A stretch of 19,034 nt of DNA. Origin: a bacterium. Lineage in GTDB: Bacteria > Bacteroidota > Ignavibacteria > Kapaibacteriales > UBA961. The notes beneath the pieces are model-generated. The model saw nothing but the letters and a program-made list of their open reading frames with translations, searched no databases and had not been told where the DNA came from. Location: NCBI GenBank assembly GCA_022844575.1, contig JALHLL010000031.1, positions 1,815 to 20,848 on the forward strand, written 5' to 3'. Numbering within the stretch: position 1 is the first letter of the stretch; every line of letters starts with the position of its first letter. A program made the translations under genes and the position numbers. Shown here piece by piece: positions 7,333 to 14,420 of this stretch.

Positions 7333-8325
7333 TTAAGCGGGAATAATTTCGCCCATAATAATCGGATGCTCCGATTGTAATTTATTCATAATACTATCGG
7401 CATCAGTTTTTGCACATACGATAATCATCCCTATTCCCAAATTAAATGCCTCGCGCATGGCTTCATCCGGCACATTCCCTTCACGCTGAATTAGGGAAAA
7501 AATAGGAGGAATATTCCAAGAATTCCAATCAATATGTAAGCCCATTCCTTCTTTCAGAATACGTTTTGTATTTCCGATAATACCGCCGCCCGTGATATGA
7601 GAAAGTGCGTGAGCAGTTTGATTTTCCACTAAAGGCATACATTGCTGTAAATAAGAGCGATGAATTGCCAATAATGTCTCGCCCAACGTGCTGCCTAATT
7701 CATCGAAATATGTATCGGGAGAATATTTAGGAAACAGGGCGGCACGCGCAAGCGAAAATCCGTTTGTATGTAGTCCTGATGATGGCAAGCCGATAAGAAC
7801 ATCACCAATTTGTACGCGCGAACCATTTATAATATTCTTTTTATCAACAACCCCTACAATCGTTCCTGCCATATCATATTCACCTGTCTGATACATAGAG
7901 GGCATTTCGGCAGTTTCTCCGCCTATAAGTGAACAGTTGTTCTCCAAACAACCCTCTACCAAGCCTCTTATTACATTTTCCGCAACATCGGGCTCCAATA
8001 CACCTGTGGCGAAATAATCAAGAAAATACAACGGTTTTGCGCCACATGCCAAAATATCATTTACGCAATGGTTAACAAGACAATGCCCTACCGTATTATG
8101 TTTTCCGGTGGCAAAGGCAATTTTCAGTTTTGTGCCTACACCATCGGTACTTGAAACGAGTATAGGATGCTCATATCCCGGAAAACGAGCATCAAAACAT
8201 GCCCCGAATAATCCGATGTCTGTCATGACACCCGGTGTAAAAGTTGAGCGTACGAGTGGCTTAATTCTATCTACTGTTTCTTCTCCGGCAGCTATGTTTA
8301 CACCTGCGCTTTGATATGTAAGCAT
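7333..8325 (-). CDS. purM: Phosphoribosylformylglycinamidine cyclo-ligase (AIR synthetase)
   Basis: PurM catalyses the fifth step of de novo purine synthesis, closing FGAM to AIR with ATP in the cytoplasm. The 330-residue product has the ATP-binding signature STDGVGTK (59-66), the catalytic/phosphate segment GGETAEMP (135-142), and GLPSSGLHTNGFSLAR (179-194), all standard for the PurM/AIRS family. Length is usual. The ATG at 8325 is preceded by AAGGA at a 7-nt spacing and by a TATTTTTG element, which fixes the start. murE follows 8 nt downstream, an unusual pairing that probably reflects operon reshuffling rather than a shared pathway. No other pur gene is in the window. Confidence 0.97.
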   Translation of the reverse strand: MLTYQSAGVNIAAGEETVDRIKPLVRSTFTPGVMTDIGLFGACFDARFPGYEHPILVSSTDGVGTKLKIAFATGKHNTVGHCLVNHCVNDILACGAKPLYFLDYFATGVLEPDVAENVIRGLVEGCLENNCSLIGGETAEMPSMYQTGEYDMAGTIVGVVDKKNIINGSRVQIGDVLIGLPSSGLHTNGFSLARAALFPKYSPDTYFDELGSTLGETLLAIHRSYLQQCMPLVENQTAHALSHITGGGIIGNTKRILKEGMGLHIDWNSWNIPPIFSLIQREGNVPDEAMREAFNLGIGMIIVCAKTDADSIMNKLQSEHPIIMGEIIPA

Positions 8326-8353
8326 GTATTGTCCTTATATTCAAATTGTTCAG

Positions 8354-8361
8354 CAAAAATA
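8354..8361 (-). promoter_or_regulatory. -7 promoter element for purM-murE
   Basis: The minus strand reads TATTTTTG, an exact TAnnTTTG match ending 28 nt before the purM ATG. No good TTTG -33 element is seen at the usual spacing; the region 19-25 nt upstream is T-rich. The 65-nt gap to the upstream lipoprotein gene has no terminator, so read-through is possible. Confidence 0.45.
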
Positions 8362-8390
8362 TGGAATTACTTTTCGGGAAAAACAGTACA

Positions 8391-9269
8391 TCATTGCAAG
8401 ATTTTTAAATCACGCCGTAAATAATGAGAAATCATCCTATAGGGCAAATGTATCATATGTGAACCCATAGAGTACGGCGCTATATCATAAGGGTTATAGT
8501 GAAATGTTAGCCCTTCTCGCGAGATTGAAAAATTTTTAGTAAGGGGTAATGAATTGGAATCGAGTGTAAACCCGTGCTTCCGCAAATCATGATACAAAGG
8601 TATATCGTATTTCTCACGCAGTTTCAACTCCACGATTTTTCTGAGTGCTACCGTATCGTTCACAATATCACTCAGATGAATAAGTCGAGGTTTGTGAGTG
8701 GATAATACGGAATAGGATGACATTTGTAATGGTTGTGCACCTCCGGTATGAATATACGATGAAACCTTTATCGTAATAAAGTGTTCCGTATTGTGTTCAA
8801 TTGAGGCATCTATGGAGCAACTCCATGCCACCGTATCATCATTGAGAGATTCATTTCTATCGCGTTCATAATCGGCAATAAAAGCATCTGCCAAACCTTC
8901 GATTGTAGGTCTATCGGTTAAGGAGGTTATATCCCAACGTAAATTTTCCTTAATCTCTTTTTGAATACATTCATTAACAAAAGGTACTATAAGGGAGCGG
9001 TTAATAATTGCATTTTCCTTGGAGGTTTGCATAAGTGCTTCAATACCGTGAACCGTTACGGTTGCACAGTTCGCACTATCATTATTACAGTTTGCCGATT
9101 TCCTCTGAAAAAAGGTTTTCTTAAAGAGTAATGTATCTTTTTGCGGGATGATAAATTGCTCAGCCCTCTTACTCTTTTCAGTTGTACAAGAACTGAAACA
9201 AACACACAAAACCGTAAGAATGGCAGGTATGTAAAACGGTAGTCTTTTTGGGTTAATAAAGTGACTCAT
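8391..9269 (-). CDS. Lipoprotein with DUF4163/DUF3298 (RsiV-like) domain
   Basis: The 292-residue protein starts with a basic stretch and a hydrophobic segment (11-24) ending in a lipobox FSSC, so Cys28 should be acylated and the protein attached to an envelope membrane. The rest fits the DUF4163-DUF3298 architecture. The first part (about 60-185) ends in SSYIHTGGAQP (170-180). The second part (about 195-285) includes LTKNFSISREGLTFHYNPYDIAPY (243-266, shown partly) and MIHLPYRMI (272-280). DUF3298 occurs in RsiV-type lysozyme-binding anti-sigma factors and in many envelope proteins of unknown role. No sigma factor gene or cytoplasmic domain is present, so an anti-sigma role is not supported. 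It begins 6 nt after the stop of the LolA-like gene, so the two form one unit. Confidence 0.8.
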   Translation of the reverse strand: MSHFINPKRLPFYIPAILTVLCVCFSSCTTEKSKRAEQFIIPQKDTLLFKKTFFQRKSANCNNDSANCATVTVHGIEALMQTSKENAIINRSLIVPFVNECIQKEIKENLRWDITSLTDRPTIEGLADAFIADYERDRNESLNDDTVAWSCSIDASIEHNTEHFITIKVSSYIHTGGAQPLQMSSYSVLSTHKPRLIHLSDIVNDTVALRKIVELKLREKYDIPLYHDLRKHGFTLDSNSLPLTKNFSISREGLTFHYNPYDIAPYSMGSHMIHLPYRMISHYLRRDLKILQ

Positions 9270-9275
9270 ACGATG

Positions 9276-9995
9276 TCAATTTTCCTTTTCAACTTTAAAC
9301 ACTTCATCGTTTACACCTTTGTTTATCATATAATTGGTGTATGTTACTATCGCCTTGCCCTTTACTTCTTTCTTGGCATTTTTTTGCGTCCGATTATTTT
9401 TCTGCAAGTCGCCTGTTAGCGACTTCGGTAATGAGAATTGGGGCAATACGAATACTATGGCAACGGTTTTAGGTAATCCGTACTTTTGTTCCGTGCCACC
9501 GTATGTGAACGACATATCTAATGTACCGCGTCGTGTTGAGGAAGATACTTTATAAATAAGGGAGGTTTTCTCCTCTACCCACAGTGTTGAAAGAATAATC
9601 TCGGAGTTTTCATCAAGGGGTATTACTTTCACTTTTGTAAGTACTCTACCATTGATTGTTTCTTTACCCGTAATAACGGAAGTATGAGCAGTATTAAGTA
9701 ATTGATTTGTAGGTAAACCGATACCTTGTTTGGGTAAAAGTCCGAATCCTTCCGAAACCAACTTCGATTTATCGGGCGATTTGAAATAATACTTTGCCTT
9801 TGCATCCGGTATGTTTAAGTATTCCAAGTCTATTTTTATACTCAAATCAACCTGAAAATCTTTAACAACCGAAAGGTTGTTTCGTATGGAATTGAGAATT
9901 TTTTCGGCATCGTTACTCTCGGCAGCGATAAGTTGAATAGTACAAAAAACCAATAAACAACTTAATAGCCGTATGCCTCTATTTTTGATAATCAT
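9276..9995 (-). CDS. LolA-like periplasmic protein (outer-membrane lipoprotein-sorting fold)
   Basis: The 239-residue product has a signal peptide (about 1-25, cleavage likely near Ala24-Ala25). It is followed by a LolA/LppX-type layout: an N-terminal helix (28-40), then strands with YYFKSPDKSKLVSEGF (69-84) and the strand pair TLWVEEKTSLIYKVSS (137-152). Such proteins form a hydrophobic half-barrel; LolA itself shuttles lipoproteins across the periplasm, but many relatives have other ligands. A basic Asn/Lys-rich insertion (about 196-212) before the last strand is unlike classical LolA, so I do not assign lolA. It precedes the DUF3298 lipoprotein by 6 nt, suggesting that the pair acts together in the envelope. 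No TAnnTTTG element at the usual distance is found upstream. Confidence 0.7.
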   Translation of the reverse strand: MIIKNRGIRLLSCLLVFCTIQLIAAESNDAEKILNSIRNNLSVVKDFQVDLSIKIDLEYLNIPDAKAKYYFKSPDKSKLVSEGFGLLPKQGIGLPTNQLLNTAHTSVITGKETINGRVLTKVKVIPLDENSEIILSTLWVEEKTSLIYKVSSSTRRGTLDMSFTYGGTEQKYGLPKTVAIVFVLPQFSLPKSLTGDLQKNNRTQKNAKKEVKGKAIVTYTNYMINKGVNDEVFKVEKEN

Positions 9996-10034
9996 ATAAC
10001 CGGAAAGAACAAAAGGTTATTTCAGAAATCGGAT

Positions 10035-10069
10035 AAAAAAAAAGCGTCCTCACAATGAGGACGCTTTTT
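10035..10069 (-). terminator. Rho-independent terminator after rpmG
   Basis: AAAAAGCGTCCTCA (10039-10052) and TGAGGACGCTTTTT (10056-10069) pair perfectly over 14 bp around a 3-nt loop. On the minus strand the stem is followed by four more T (complement of 10035-10038), 18 nt after the rpmG stop. It separates rpmG from the LolA-like gene. Confidence 0.93.
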
Positions 10070-10087
10070 GTGACGTTTTTACGATAA

Positions 10088-10267
10088 TTACCGTGTTTCA
10101 CGATGAACGGTATGGCGACGAAGAAAAGGATTGTATTTCTTCATTTCCAAACGTTCCGGGTGGTTTTGCTTATTTTTCATTGTCGTATAACGCGATGCCG
10201 GTTTGCCTTCAGCTTTTGCCTCAGTACATTCAAGCGTTATAATAAGTCTTGCGCCCTTCTTAGCCAT
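10088..10267 (-). CDS. rpmG: 50S ribosomal protein bL33, cysteine-free form
   Basis: bL33 is a small component of the large ribosomal subunit near the E site. The 59-residue product begins MAKKGARLIITLECTE (1-16) and continues SRYTTMKNKQNHPERLEMKK (25-44), then YNPFLRRHTVHRETR, which is the bL33 pattern. The paired zinc-binding cysteines seen in C+ paralogues are absent (Cys14 is the only Cys), so this is the zinc-independent form, often retained as the sole copy or the zinc-starvation copy. The frame extends upstream to 10297, but the ATG at 10267 gives the conserved N-terminus and has GAGGA 6 nt upstream. It is monocistronic, with its own promoter element and a strong terminator. Other genes that often accompany rpmG (rpmB, secE-nusG) are not adjacent. 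Confidence 0.95.
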   Translation of the reverse strand: MAKKGARLIITLECTEAKAEGKPASRYTTMKNKQNHPERLEMKKYNPFLRRHTVHRETR

Positions 10268-10307
10268 TGTTATCCTCGTTATGAGAGTTGTTGTCAATAT
10301 AAGTCTG

Positions 10308-10315
10308 CAAAATTA
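10308..10315 (-). promoter_or_regulatory. -7 promoter element for rpmG
   Basis: The minus strand reads TAATTTTG, an exact TAnnTTTG match ending 40 nt before the rpmG ATG. A TTTA lies 19 nt further upstream, one mismatch from the TTTG -33 element. Confidence 0.5.
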
Positions 10316-10378
10316 CGGCAAAAAGTCGAATAAACCATATACTTCATACAATCTTTTAACATTTGTCTGCAAACGCGG

Positions 10379-13111
10379 CTACTGTACAAAAGTAAAGGTT
10401 CTTATAAATTCATCCGTATTGTTATTTCCTATCCTCAGAATATAACAGCCGGAGGCGATACCCGGCAATGAAAAAGTGATGTTCTCCTGCTCAGGTTTTA
10501 GCGTTCGGGTAAGAATTTCTTTACCATTCATATCGGAAATGGTAAGTGTACATGGGCAGATCGCAAAAAATCCGCCAATGGATAGTTCGGAGCCCTTAAG
10601 TATAAAATGAATCTGTCCTTTTTCTAATTCGTGAACATTAGATGCGGCATCCGTACGAAATTTCCATGTATCTGACCAATTCCCAAAACCGGCTCTGTTT
10701 TTCCCACGTACTCGCCAATAGTACCGAGTAAAATCATTAAGACTATTTGTTAACCTGTCGGTTTTAGATAGGGTGCTATCGTTCAGAAGAAGGGTTGAAA
10801 AGTCCTCTTGCGCTGATAATTGAACATGAAACGAATCAACTTCATTCGGCCGTAACCAAATTAATCTGGGAGTAAGAGTTGTATTCTCTTCATTATTTTT
10901 CGGGCTTGTAAGGGTAACTTTCTCAGGCAGAACCGATAGAGTTGTAAATGTTCTTGTAGCAGACCAATCACCATCAAGTTCGAGCTTCATGGCTCGAACA
11001 CGCCAAAAGTATTGAATCGTATGCTTTAATGTTTTGGGTGCTGCCGAGAGTACTGTAATCGTGGAATCATTAAATACAAGATCGGTAAAATTTGGATTTG
11101 TACTTATTTGGATATGGTACCTATCTGCCGTTTCAACTTTTTTCCAACTTGTTTGTGCTGAGGAATGAGATACGTCTGTAGCATTTTCGGCGGGGGAAAT
11201 AAGTTCGGGAATGCCCATAATTACTGTCGGGACTTTGCTTCTATAAACATTTCCATACAGTTCTGATGTATAATAATTGCTTTTATTATCGAATGCGCTC
11301 GTAATTAGCTGCATAAGCATAGTATTATTCTGCTTCCATGTTTCCGATTTGTCATCATAGAAATAAGCACCTGAGTTACCGGCAGCGTGAACTTGATTTA
11401 TCGGATTGAGCGCAAACAGTTTAATCGGTATATTGTTCAGCCAACCCGAAGACGGTTTTTCCCACTTATTATAAAGCAATGAAAAAAGATAAGTACCGTT
11501 ATTTGTAGCTAAGAATATCTGATTGGCTCTTATGGAAACTACATCCGTCGGGTCAATTTGCTCCGTAAGCCCGTCGGAATAGACTTGCCAAATTGACCAA
11601 TCTTTCTTAAATGTAAAACGAATATTTTTCGGAAATAGATTTGATGGTCCGACCGTAACGAAAATATCTGTATTCGGTACATCGGTATATCGGGTTATTA
11701 GTTCCTCATGTACCGTTTTTGAAGTCCATGATTTCCCCACATTACTGGAAAAAAGAGCTTGTCCTTCTCTTGTAACAAATAATTCATTACCTCTCGTTTT
11801 TAACATAGCGGGGTAAAAACCAACCGGTAATTTACTATTAATATTTACCCATTCATCCTGATTGTAGGAATAACCATATAAACCGCTGTGCATAAGAACA
11901 ACGGGGTCGCCTTGCGGAACTACCGTCATAGCGAGAACATTGTTATCTGCACCCGGAGCGGAAAGAGTATTCCATGTATTGCCATGGTCGGACGTTACAT
12001 AAAGTCCATCCAAAGTAGCTGCATAAAAAAGTTGGCGTTTATAATCACGGAAAAAATCATTAACAATAGGGTAGGTGAACGGAGTGCGAACCTGTGTCCA
12101 ATCAAGAGCATTGTTTTTACTGATAAACAAGCCTGAACCTAATGTACCTGCTACAATAGTGCCATCCGATAAACGATAAAGACAAGTAATATAATGGCTG
12201 CGTAAACCATGAATAAGAACATCATCTTTTTCCAAGTTAAGAGAGGTGCCGTCATTCCGAACATCGTATACATATGTTCCGTTTCCTAAAACTGTAAACA
12301 GAATTCGTTTATTATCGAGAGGTAGGACCGAACCGAAAAATGGAAATTCGGGTTCATCATCGAAGTATCTGCTTACTTTACTATCGAATGTGCCGGACAC
12401 AATTGCCGTACCCCATGTTTGCCCATTATTGATGGAAGCGGCTACAGTTGGCTTATCAGCATTTATGAAGGCATATACATTGCCTTTATCATCACCGGAA
12501 TAAAAAACAGCATTGGCAAAGCTGTTTTTCAAGGAAAAAAAACTAGAACCATTATTCGTCGAAATATAATTTTTCATTATAATCGAGTTATCGGCTGTAA
12601 CATAAGCCGCCGATATATCTGCTTTGGTTCCGGCTATGTCAATCGCGGCATTATTCTCCGTTTGCGCAAAGCGCAACCATGTATTTCCGCCATCCTTTGA
12701 GCGATAGAGTTGCGCGCCGGCATCAAGAAAAACATTATTATTCTTATCGCAATAGATATACTTACACTTTACAGTTGTTCCGATTGATATGGGTTGAGTC
12801 CATGAAACACCTTCATCGGTAGAAATATATATTCCTTTTCGGGTTCCTATAATGATATTATCGTTAGATGCAACACCGACACGATATACCATACTATCTT
12901 GAAAAAGCGGAGAGTTAATTCTCATCCATTCATCAAAAACATCATTTGTTTTCCATAAGCCATGTGGTGTTCCTACAATAATATCACCACCTTGTAACTG
13001 TGCTACCGATGTAATACTCGAACCCGGAAGGTTCTGTATTTTCACCATGTCGAAGTTTTGTGCGTGAACGGAAAACAACGAAAAAAGAAGAAATAAACTT
13101 ATGAGTTTCAT
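10379..13111 (-). CDS. Secreted Asp-box propeller protein with two Fn3-like domains and T9SS sorting domain
   Basis: This 910-residue secreted protein starts with a signal peptide ending HAQ (residues 16-18), typical of Bacteroidota. Asp-box (BNR/sialidase-type) repeats recur: STDEGVSW (97-104), SKDGGNTW (138-145), SINNGQTW (226-233), TSDHGNTW (373-380), SSNVGKSW (455-462). They indicate one or two beta-propellers over about 20-625, as in photosystem II stability factor or sortilin-like proteins. Two fibronectin-like domains follow (about 636-723 and 732-820), each with a YFWRVRA/YYWRVRG strand. The C-terminus (about 830-910) is a T9SS sorting domain with LTISDMNGKEI and GCYILRI motifs, so the protein should cross the outer membrane and be anchored or released. 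Propellers of this kind bind or sense partners rather than being enzymes; the catalytic sialidase residues were not seen. Its ligand is unknown. Confidence 0.85.
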   Translation of the reverse strand: MKLISLFLLFSLFSVHAQNFDMVKIQNLPGSSITSVAQLQGGDIIVGTPHGLWKTNDVFDEWMRINSPLFQDSMVYRVGVASNDNIIIGTRKGIYISTDEGVSWTQPISIGTTVKCKYIYCDKNNNVFLDAGAQLYRSKDGGNTWLRFAQTENNAAIDIAGTKADISAAYVTADNSIIMKNYISTNNGSSFFSLKNSFANAVFYSGDDKGNVYAFINADKPTVAASINNGQTWGTAIVSGTFDSKVSRYFDDEPEFPFFGSVLPLDNKRILFTVLGNGTYVYDVRNDGTSLNLEKDDVLIHGLRSHYITCLYRLSDGTIVAGTLGSGLFISKNNALDWTQVRTPFTYPIVNDFFRDYKRQLFYAATLDGLYVTSDHGNTWNTLSAPGADNNVLAMTVVPQGDPVVLMHSGLYGYSYNQDEWVNINSKLPVGFYPAMLKTRGNELFVTREGQALFSSNVGKSWTSKTVHEELITRYTDVPNTDIFVTVGPSNLFPKNIRFTFKKDWSIWQVYSDGLTEQIDPTDVVSIRANQIFLATNNGTYLFSLLYNKWEKPSSGWLNNIPIKLFALNPINQVHAAGNSGAYFYDDKSETWKQNNTMLMQLITSAFDNKSNYYTSELYGNVYRSKVPTVIMGIPELISPAENATDVSHSSAQTSWKKVETADRYHIQISTNPNFTDLVFNDSTITVLSAAPKTLKHTIQYFWRVRAMKLELDGDWSATRTFTTLSVLPEKVTLTSPKNNEENTTLTPRLIWLRPNEVDSFHVQLSAQEDFSTLLLNDSTLSKTDRLTNSLNDFTRYYWRVRGKNRAGFGNWSDTWKFRTDAASNVHELEKGQIHFILKGSELSIGGFFAICPCTLTISDMNGKEILTRTLKPEQENITFSLPGIASGCYILRIGNNNTDEFIRTFTFVQ

Positions 13112-13155
13112 AATGCAAACCTATGCAGTGAATAATGCGGTATAACTATCAATTA

Positions 13156-13163
13156 CAAAAGTA
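13156..13163 (-). promoter_or_regulatory. -7 promoter element for the Asp-box secreted protein gene
   Basis: The minus strand reads TACTTTTG, an exact TAnnTTTG match ending 44 nt before the ATG at 13111. A TTTG lies 11 nt upstream, too close for a normal -33 element. Confidence 0.4.
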
Positions 13164-13262
13164 CTAATAGGAAACAAACTTATCGATATGCTTCCTTAAG
13201 ATGGATTGTTCTTATCTACTAAAAACGGAGGGAATAACTCGAGGAGAATGAATAGGAACCTC

Positions 13263-13322
13263 CATTCTGCGTGCTACGGAGAATCTGTGAGTGAAATTGA
13301 TTCCTCACCTTCGTTCAGAATG
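13263..13322. repeat. Palindromic interspersed repeat, copy 1
   Basis: CATTCTG at the left edge is inverted as CAGAATG at the right edge. The inner arms (GAGAATC... and ...GATTCCTC) are imperfectly paired. It aligns over its full 60 bp with copy 2 at 13353-13411, with about three quarters of bases shared by eye. The pattern resembles a palindromic repeat widespread in Bacteroidota and other genomes (CATTCTGAGCGNAACGAAGAATC). No transposase is encoded. Confidence 0.8.
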
Positions 13323-13350
13323 AGAATTACTTTGTTGCAGCTTAACTCCT

Positions 13351-13413
13351 GTCATTCTGAGTGCAACGAAGAATCTGTACACGAAAAAGATTCTTCACTT
13401 TGTTCAGAATGAC
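13351..13413. repeat. Palindromic interspersed repeat, copy 2
   Basis: GTCATTCTGA at the left is inverted as TCAGAATGAC at the right, and GAAGAATCT is inverted as AGATTCTTC inside, giving an almost complete hairpin of 63 bp. Translating either strand gives the familiar spurious peptide VILNKVKNLF...ILRCTQND found in many genome annotations, so no gene is called here. Confidence 0.85.
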
Positions 13414-13465
13414 ATGGTTTAGTGTTTGATACCCCGTCAGACTTCGTCTACACTCTATGAAAAAG

Positions 13466-13500
13466 GGGAATTTATTAAGTACATAATCAGAAAAATTCCC
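13466..13500. repeat. Inverted repeat GGGAATTT/AAATTCCC
   Basis: GGGAATTT (13466-13473) is exactly inverted as AAATTCCC (13493-13500) across a 19-nt spacer. It sits between repeat copy 2 and the nested-hairpin element, so the three are probably parts of one repeat-rich block. Confidence 0.5.
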
Positions 13501-13504
13501 ATCC

Positions 13505-13553
13505 TTCGGAGGGGTGTCACGAAGTGACACGGGTGGCTGCATTTTCCTCCGAA
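13505..13553. repeat. Nested-hairpin element
   Basis: An outer 8-bp inverted repeat, TTCGGAGG (13505-13512) and CCTCCGAA (13546-13553), encloses an inner perfect hairpin GTGTCAC-GAA-GTGACAC (13514-13530). The two stems suggest a structured or mobile element. Its translated form (PPVSLRDTPP) resembles spurious peptides from a repeat common in Bacteroidota. Confidence 0.7.
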
Positions 13554-13875
13554 ACATCACCAAAAAAAGTGGCTAATATAAACCAATGAATTTTGTAAAA
13601 CATGGTTAATAATAACCATTGGGGGAGGATGTTGTCAAAATGCCCCAAAAACACCATTTTTTCGCTTTTTTGAATGAAAAATTATCAAAAAATGTAGTAT
13701 TTCTGTAGTAACGGATTTTAAATAAACGGTTGTAATTTTGTTTAAGATAATAAGCACTTTGATTTGCTATATATTAAGTGTGAGAAGAGTTATTCTCTGA
13801 CATAGTATTTTGAAAGCCAACTGCTCTCTAATCTTTTCAGTAATAATTGAAAAAGTAATTAAAGTTTTTTTATAA
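13554..13875. other. AT-rich non-coding region upstream of the orphan gene
   Basis: This AT-rich stretch has no open frame with supporting signals on either strand. It holds the candidate -7 element at 13733-13740 and the start of the long leader of the gene at 14002. No further function can be read from it. Confidence 0.5.
13733..13740 (+). promoter_or_regulatory. Candidate -7 promoter element for the orphan 121-aa gene
   Basis: TAATTTTG is an exact TAnnTTTG match. If used, transcription would begin near 13747 and leave a leader of about 255 nt before the ATG at 14002, much longer than the 20-40 nt expected for other units in this window. No closer TAnnTTTG match is seen. Confidence 0.35.
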
Positions 13876-13913
13876 TGGCTGACACCCTTGGTGGCCAACA
13901 TGTGTGTTGTGGC
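13876..13913 (+). promoter_or_regulatory. Leader with two mutually exclusive hairpins
   Basis: TGGC (13876-13879) and CACC (13883-13886) pair with GGTG-GCCA (13890-13897), an 8-bp stem with a 3-nt bulge and CTT loop. The same GCCA (13894-13897) can instead start a second hairpin, GCCAACA with TGTTGTGGC (13905-13913), with one bulged T. The two folds compete for GCCA, as in attenuators or riboswitches. It matches no riboswitch class I know and could also be chance. Confidence 0.35.
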
Positions 13914-14001
13914 TATTTATAGTGAAGTCGTATCACTTAAATAACGAGGCGTATTCCGAAAAGCCAAAAGAGTAGGATTTTTTTTTAAAGGTGTGTTTTT
14001 T

Positions 14002-14367
14002 ATGGCTAATGTTATTAAAATAACAGCATGCGACAATGAACTGATTCTTGTCGCTTATCAGTGGGGTGCAAGTTTTGAAATCTGCCGCATTTTAAGTGGT
14101 AATAACCAAGCGGTTAATTGCACTATTAACATTGTTCCCGGGCAATTTCAAGGTACACTTCTGCTGAACGGTATTACAACCCCCCTCGGTGGAAATTATA
14201 ATATTACCCTTGATGCGGGAAAATATAGTTTAATCGGTATGGGGATAGACTGGGGCGGCCCTCAGATATTTACATTTAGTGTAAACGGCACTTCGTACAG
14301 TTCTACTCCTGCTTCAAGTGGTGAAGGACTGGTTTGGAATACAAAACCTATTCCATTAACTGTATAA
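14002..14367 (+). CDS. Orphan 121-aa protein, predicted beta-rich, unknown function
   Basis: I do not recognise this protein. The 121-residue product, MANVIKITACDNELILVAYQ (1-20) onward, has no signal peptide, lipobox or membrane helix. It is low in charge, rich in Gly, Asn, Thr and Ile, and alternates like beta strands: TINIVPGQF (41-49), GTLLLNGI (51-58), NYNITLDAGKYSLIGMGI (65-82), QIFTFSVNGTSYS (88-100). This suggests a compact beta-sandwich of jelly-roll or lectin-like type. Cysteines are at 10, 28 and 40. The frame extends 9 nt upstream to a GTG, but the ATG at 14002 gives the better start; AAAGG lies 10 nt before it. It is monocistronic, with a long leader and a near-perfect terminator, in a repeat-rich island. 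That suggests a self-contained, possibly well-expressed accessory gene. Confidence 0.7.
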   Translation: MANVIKITACDNELILVAYQWGASFEICRILSGNNQAVNCTINIVPGQFQGTLLLNGITTPLGGNYNITLDAGKYSLIGMGIDWGGPQIFTFSVNGTSYSSTPASSGEGLVWNTKPIPLTV

Positions 14368-14383
14368 TTATACTGAAACGAAT

Positions 14384-14420
14384 AGGCATCTGTTTTTGGG
14401 AAAAACAGATGCCTTTATAT
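14384..14420 (+). terminator. Rho-independent terminator after the orphan gene
   Basis: AGGCATCTGTTTTT (14384-14397) pairs perfectly over 14 bp with AAAAACAGATGCCT (14401-14414) around a GGG loop, then TTTATAT. It begins 17 nt after the stop codon at 14367. The T-tract is short and mixed with A. Confidence 0.88.

Noticed and set aside
8391..9269. Anti-sigma factor of the RsiV type
   Set aside because: The DUF3298 region is similar, but there is no cytoplasmic sigma-binding domain or adjacent sigma factor gene, and the protein is a lipoprotein.
13206..13412. 68-codon plus-strand open frame
   Set aside because: It is the other-strand translation of the two palindromic repeats (CHSECNEES-type peptide), a known annotation artefact.
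13342..13563. 73-codon minus-strand open frame
   Set aside because: It runs through repeat copy 2 and the nested-hairpin element, and its peptide is the typical spurious translation of such repeats. No start signal or domain supports it.
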